A stretch of 17,958 nucleotides of DNA from SYIM01 sp964581825 (GTDB taxonomy: Bacteria; Pseudomonadota; Gammaproteobacteria; Burkholderiales; Burkholderiaceae_E), in contig CAZORB010000090.1 in the NCBI GenBank assembly GCA_964581825.1, positions 1-17,958 of the forward strand. Direction: 5' to 3'. Numbering within the stretch: the first letter of the stretch is position 1; each line of letters opens with the position of its first letter. A program made the translations under genes and the position numbers. The notes under the pieces were generated by a model. The model did not search any database, was not told where the DNA came from, and saw nothing but the letters and a program-made list of their open reading frames with translations. Shown one piece after another: positions 15,201 through 17,958 of the stretch.

Positions 15201-17958
15201 GCACCCGGAGCAAAGCACGATCGCCCATCCAGACGAAATCAGGCTGCCCAGCTCCTGCAGCATTGGGGAAGATCACCACGTCGCCGCGATAAACCAAACG
15301 CCCTGAGGTAGGTTGCGCGAGCAACACTTGGAGGGGATCACCATTTGGGTCGCTGATGCTGTCGGGGAAGAGCCCACTCGCAGCATCCAGATCGGATAAC
15401 AGCGCACCCACGCCCACGGTCGTACCAGCCGGCAGCGCAACAGCGAGCTTCTTCGGGCTGTTGGTCGGGCCGTGCGGCATAACGATTGACGGCGCACGAT
15501 TGGGGGTGTCGTCAATAACAACGGAAGCGTCAACACCCGAAAGGGGTGCTCCGGTCGGTGCAAAGAATGGCAGTCCCACAAATCCAACCGAGAAGCTGGC
15601 CTCGATGTCATCGGTGACAACGCCTGCAAGAATTGACTTGCCCGACTCGGTAATGCCTTTGTCCAGCAAGGCGAGCAGGTCGATCCTCATCAAGGTTCGG
15701 CCGTCGGAGCTAATGGTTTGACCCAGCACATCGCCATTCTTGAACGACACCAGCCCTGCAAGCGCGGTTTGATCCCCCACCACGACAATGCGCGCGACAC
15801 CAGCCGAGTCAGTTACCAGGTTGACATTGACTTCGGTTGAAACATCGAACACGCCCTGTAGCGCGAGCTTCAGGGCAAGCTTGCCACCAGCCGTACTGTT
15901 GGCGCCAAGGGTACTGATCACGGGCATCGTGATGTAGGGGACCCCGCCCGTCGCCGGGTTGGCATCTAGGAGATTCAGCAGGTTTCCACGATCAAGGTCC
16001 GCGCCGATGGGAGCCCCATCCAGGGTCCCGGAAATTACCGCAGACAAACGGGCTGCGCCCTGAGATGCAGCATCCGCCGCGAATTGACCAACCGTACTGC
16101 TGCGTGACTCGGTTGGAGTTGACCCTGAAAAATCGACTAGTCCGACCTGGGAAGACGTGAGGTAGATGCCTGACTTGCCAGCGGCGACCTGTCCCTGAAC
16201 TGTAAGGGTGCCGGTAACCGAAGCGCCACCCTGGTCAGTGGCTGTAACGAACAGCGTTCGCGGTTGAGCACCGAGCCAGCCTGCCTGAGGAGTACCGGAG
16301 AGCACCCCATCCGAACCAATCGTTAGTCCGTCCGGGAGCGCTGCGCCTGTGCTGTCGCGCATCGTGAACGTAAGCTGGTTCACGCCGCCATCATCAGCGA
16401 AAAACTGTTTGACATTGAATGGGCTGATCGCGGAACCGACCGTCACCGTAATTGAGCCCAAGGACCCAGTGGTTGGCACCAGCGTGGGCGCCGCGTTAGC
16501 CCGCTCGACCGCTGCCAGGGTGACCGAGGTCACCTCGTTCGCCAAGTCGGTTCCGCTGCCAAATATCGACGCCTCGCTGTATACAGCACGAACGGAGATT
16601 TTTCGTCCGATCAGCGAATCGGTGAGGGTCAGTGTCGACGTTCCAATTTCAGAAACTGGGCGCGAGATTTTCACGCCGTCCGCGAACCATTCGTAGATTT
16701 CACCGTAATCGATGGAACCCGAGCCTGTCAGACTGAATTCATCAGGCTCCACAAGCCGAGCCTGGAGCACGTCGCCCTGCCTGACGACGGCGTTCGCTGA
16801 CAGCTTAGTCTCCGCCGAATTCGGGTTGACGCGGAAGATTTCGAGGGTGCCGGACTCATCGACGTTACCTAGGGTTATTTCGATGGGCAGATAGTCTCGA
16901 AGCGTACCGTCGCTGACCTCGACGACAAATCTGAAAATTCCGTCGCCGTTTTTGTCAAGATCGAGTTCGAAGCTGAACTCACGATCGAACACGCCGGGCG
17001 TAATCGGATCGCGAATGAACTCTATTGCTCCGGTGGATGCGTTGATTCGGAAAAGCGCACCATCCTCGTAAAGTGCGGGGGAACTGAGCTCAGCACTCAC
17101 ACCGCTGGGAGGCGACAGAACGATCGCGTAAGTCAGACCACCGGACCCGCTACCGTCGGGATCGCTGGCAGAGGCGGTGAACAAGACCCCGTGAGGGGAA
17201 GGTTGCCCTGCAGGCGGTGACGAACCGACAGCGAACTCTTTAACGGCAAACTTACTGAGGGAGCTCGATGCGAAGACAGGACGGTCGTTGACCGCTGCTA
17301 CGTTAACCGTGACCGTCGTGGCGGCTGCATCCAGCTTTCCGTCAGTGACGACATAAGAGAAAGACGCTGCACCGCTAAAGTTCGCAGTCGGGGTGAACCG
17401 GACGGTGCCGTCGGTGTTGAGGACAACCGCTCCGCCGGCAATCGCCGTCACGCTCGTGATCGACAGCGTATCGCCGTCCACGTCAGTGTCGTTGATCAGC
17501 AACTGCGCCGCAGTGTAGGTGACGGCGGTGTCTTCCGTGGCCGCAAGCGTGTCCGCAGTTCCGACCGGCGCGTCATTGACCGACGCCACCGTCACCGTGG
17601 CGGTGATAGCTGCCGTATCAAGCTTTCCGTCGGTGGCAACATACGAAAAAGACGCTGTACCGTTGAAGTTCGCAGTCGGCGTGAACCGGACGGTTCCGTC
17701 CTGATTGCGGACCACTGTTCCGCCCGAAACTGCAGTCACGCTCTTAATTGAGAGCGTATCGCCGTCCACGTCGGTATCGTTGCCAAGCAGCTGCGCCGCC
17801 GCATAGGTGACAGCCGTATCTTCTGTTGCATTGAGCGTGTCCGCAGTTCCAACCGGCGCGTCATTAACCGCCGCCACCGTCACCGTAGCGGTGGTTGCCG
17901 CCGCATCAAGCTTTCCGTCCGTGACCACATATGAGAAGGACGCCGCGCCGTTAAAGTT
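12265..17958 (-). CDS. Giant multidomain surface protein (cadherin/Ig-like), C-terminal 1,897 residues
   Basis: The frame is open to the right edge, so the N-terminus is missing. Numbering here is from the first visible codon (17958). In order: two full 96-residue cadherin-like (tandem-95/VCBS-type) repeats plus part of a third (1-228), with DTDVDGDTLS Ca-binding-like loops; a further cadherin-like domain with DLDKNGDG (about 230-365); an Ig-type WFADGVKIS domain (about 370-490); an Ig-like LPDGLTIGSDGVLSGTP domain (about 490-590); unknown domain copy A (605-753); linker beta regions with another cadherin-like part (about 820-1200); unknown domain copy B (1210-1354); a helical repeat region (1408-1726); and a final beta domain with DADGD (about 1727-1897). 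I found no cysteine and no GGxGxD RTX repeats. It is probably a secreted adhesin or biofilm/matrix protein. The export route is not visible. The outer-membrane barrel gene follows after 10 bp. Confidence 0.88.
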   Translation of the reverse strand, partial: NFNGAASFSYVVTDGKLDAAATTATVTVAAVNDAPVGTADTLNATEDTAVTYAAAQLLGNDTDVDGDTLSIKSVTAVSGGTVVRNQDGTVRFTPTANFNGTASFSYVATDGKLDTAAITATVTVASVNDAPVGTADTLAATEDTAVTYTAAQLLINDTDVDGDTLSITSVTAIAGGAVVLNTDGTVRFTPTANFSGAASFSYVVTDGKLDAAATTVTVNVAAVNDRPVFASSSLSKFAVKEFAVGSSPPAGQPSPHGVLFTASASDPDGSGSGGLTYAIVLSPPSGVSAELSSPALYEDGALFRINASTGAIEFIRDPITPGVFDREFSFELDLDKNGDGIFRFVVEVSDGTLRDYLPIEITLGNVDESGTLEIFRVNPNSAETKLSANAVVRQGDVLQARLVEPDEFSLTGSGSIDYGEIYEWFADGVKISRPVSEIGTSTLTLTDSLIGRKISVRAVYSEASIFGSGTDLANEVTSVTLAAVERANAAPTLVPTTGSLGSITVTVGSAISPFNVKQFFADDGGVNQLTFTMRDSTGAALPDGLTIGSDGVLSGTPQAGWLGAQPRTLFVTATDQGGASVTGTLTVQGQVAAGKSGIYLTSSQVGLVDFSGSTPTESRSSTVGQFAADAASQGAARLSAVISGTLDGAPIGADLDRGNLLNLLDANPATGGVPYITMPVISTLGANSTAGGKLALKLALQGVFDVSTEVNVNLVTDSAGVARIVVVGDQTALAGLVSFKNGDVLGQTISSDGRTLMRIDLLALLDKGITESGKSILAGVVTDDIEASFSVGFVGLPFFAPTGAPLSGVDASVVIDDTPNRAPSIVMPHGPTNSPKKLAVALPAGTTVGVGALLSDLDAASGLFPDSISDPNGDPLQVLLAQPTSGRLVYRGDVVIFPNAAGAGQPDFVWMGDRALLRVPIADIGLLEYRSGASANVPAGQTAESASLQVVIADSLRAMSVPATIEISIAAKPVDTVLAAADGKLSLVSVPGVATLGSLGISGSSTVMAVPSASIGKLFKGTVSGTTLLNPVEVKVGDTISASDRFGFTPATSASGAFRDDLLLQQAGTDGVSYFRIDFGLAAVGADKLGAVSVTSAANVANVLDAGQIIENAQIPTGGVRVANISSPGTYNYSLSGPDAGLFERVSDQQGTYLVFKGPSPDYEAKANYVVRVNADNPSVGPQGSVETFVDYTVGVKNVADTIELSSNALRLTDFSATGVERPTATIPGVFSSIDGRNVLNFSTGSSGVGLSRVNLQQLFDGNPATGKAPVIGFSLGDLSQVTPGTHRLQVSAEMQAAGLGEALPLRMSFPVDVTLSRSGSIVSLSLPAQQAMLQLSAGEMALGTLRLSNLDSDLFSLTQSNSSPAQLAMKLDSLLDKSESDKVALASLGQGGALAFAGAIAVSALADKSLGELVTLVRDTAAVPSEMRNTTLGRMIDLLQNTVTVPPSLSTMKFDQALSLGAKLVLPEAMGSATLSSVLGLGVKVLGLPAELDSVGEVLKVVRDAVELPPSFRGTLGSLKDGLADTQPEYQLLDRMESLVRGLLSTNGVPYQGSLSTKTIPQLLDMMASSQMGSMSLSTLGTMANQSFGGYTVPEVLRLSSDIVGNFYGDLTMNQILSKSATAITLPSGSSSLGNLSIGELLDVAQAVVVLGGVLQGNDSLVNLLGTTLSAASLANLIQDSVTVDGRISGRSLANVLQLADSAFNIGRYLGAGDDLSDLINDLRNDQVDVGMMTSLASRALFSDQGVVKVRVDLPPALGLLDEFDRPLQSIQLSADVSPPVTLAVPASKNGFVTNGVFNFGKFLRAGTVSDADGDQVKGVWVTDPSTGGDLKLGGTLFANGERKFVPFGGQSTTAVDLEDLQFVPSASANTSVALQYVVEDTRGALSLPVTYQYVI
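12268..12780 (-). other. C-terminal beta domain of the giant surface protein
   Basis: This is the last 170 residues or so (1727-1897). A DADGD metal-binding-like turn (AGTVSDADGDQVKGVWV), beta-strand patterns and a polar end at LPVTYQYVI close the chain. There is no LPXTG, no autotransporter barrel, no RTX block and no obvious type I secretion tail. It may hold the signal for export or for attachment to the barrel protein encoded next. Confidence 0.5.
12781..13731 (-). repeat. Leu-rich helical repeat region (about 21-22 residues per unit) in the surface protein
   Basis: Residues 1410-1726 break with the beta-rich rest of the protein. Five consecutive units are clear: SLGELVTLVRDTAAVPSEMR, TLGRMIDLLQNTVTVPPSLS, KFDQALSLGAKLVLPEAMG, TLSSVLGLGVKVLGLPAELD and SVGEVLKVVRDAVELPPSFR. 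The leading hydrophobic residues are L1411, L1433, F1455, L1476 and V1496, then L1517 (steps 22, 22, 21, 20, 21). Prolines recur near 1425, 1447, 1468, 1490 and 1510. More degenerate units continue to about 1726 (TIPQLLDMM, TVPEVLRLSSDIV, LSIGELLDVAQAV, SLANVLQLADSAF). The loose consensus is T/S-L-G-x-L/V-hydrophobic-x-L-V...V-x-L/V-P-x-S. A helix-turn solenoid is inferred. I know of no matching family. Confidence 0.7.
13897..14331 (-). repeat. NPATG domain, copy B
   Basis: Residues 1210-1354 of the surface protein. LRLTDFSATG starts it, then VNLQQLFDGNPATGKAPVI with Asn1263, then beta-rich VTLSRSGSIVSLSLPAQ and LGTLRLSNLDSD. It is homologous to copy A in order, spacing and key residues. I do not recognise the domain family. 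Confidence 0.65.
15700..16146 (-). repeat. NPATG domain, copy A
   Basis: Residues 605-753 of the surface protein. VGLVDFSGST begins it, then GNLLNLLDANPATGGVPYI with Asn667, then VNVNLVTDSAGVARIVVVG and VLGQTISSDG. The same landmarks appear in the same order in copy B. The two are diverged at DNA level, so this is an old duplication. Confidence 0.65.
17383..17670 (-). repeat. 288-bp tandem unit 2 (cadherin-like, 96 residues)
   Basis: NFNGTASFSY to RFTPTA, exactly 288 bp, in frame. It has the DTDVDGDTLS loop and a conserved EDTAVTY. It matches unit 1 at most positions in both protein and DNA. A truncated third unit continues from 17382 to about 17275 before the sequence diverges at VNDRPVF. 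Confidence 0.9.
17671..17958 (-). repeat. 288-bp tandem unit 1 (cadherin-like, 96 residues), at the window edge
   Basis: NFNGAASFSY to RFTPTA. The first visible base starts the same unit phase as the next copy 288 bp on (the cgtt(a/g)aagtt site recurs at 17949-17958 and 17661-17670). The array most likely goes on beyond the window. Confidence 0.88.

Noticed and set aside
17275..17958. CRISPR array or phage/IS repeat
   Set aside because: The period is 288 bp with no spacers, and every unit is an in-frame protein domain.
12265..17958. RTX adhesin with type I secretion signal
   Set aside because: No GGxGxD nonapeptides and no type I export genes are visible. The DxDxDGD loops belong to cadherin-like repeats. 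The missing N-terminus could still change this view.

Overview
The window is GC-rich, gene-dense bacterial DNA. It looks like a betaproteobacterium, probably Burkholderiales. The reasons are an orphan Bug/TctC-type solute-binding protein, a YaeQ homologue, a tRNA-Val(GAC) with an AGGCGCG acceptor arm, and an FbpBC-type iron importer. The genus is not determined from sequence alone.

Left part (1-3847): the 5' part of a tRNA-Val gene (minus strand) runs off the left edge. Next is a ferric-iron ABC transporter split into a two-module permease (minus) and an ATPase (plus), divergent across only 36 bp that contain a good Fur-box match. The ATPase is coupled by an ATGA overlap to an exported formylglycine-generating-enzyme-fold protein that lacks the catalytic cysteine pair. 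Together they look like an iron-repressed uptake module with an unknown periplasmic accessory. No iron-binding periplasmic protein is encoded here.

Middle (3844-9881): a tight minus-strand operon encodes an EamA/DMT transporter, a PLP aminotransferase and an MFS transporter, with gaps of 3 and 9 bp. It is probably for handling an amino acid or keto acid. Divergent to it are yaeQ, an orphan Bug solute-binding protein, and an unrecognised membrane-anchored coiled-coil protein with an Ala/Pro-rich tail.

Right part (9916-17958): a minus-strand unit reads from a giant surface protein (at least 1,897 residues visible, N-terminus outside the window) into a small outer-membrane beta-barrel protein and then a WecA-type undecaprenyl-phosphate sugar-1-phosphate transferase. 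The giant protein has 96-residue cadherin-like tandem repeats, Ig-like domains, a duplicated domain I do not recognise (NPATG signature), and a roughly 320-residue predicted helical segment that includes at least five 20-22-residue repeats I cannot assign to a known family. It has no cysteine and no RTX repeats in the visible part. This surface protein / barrel / lipid-linked sugar locus is the best candidate for an undescribed system.
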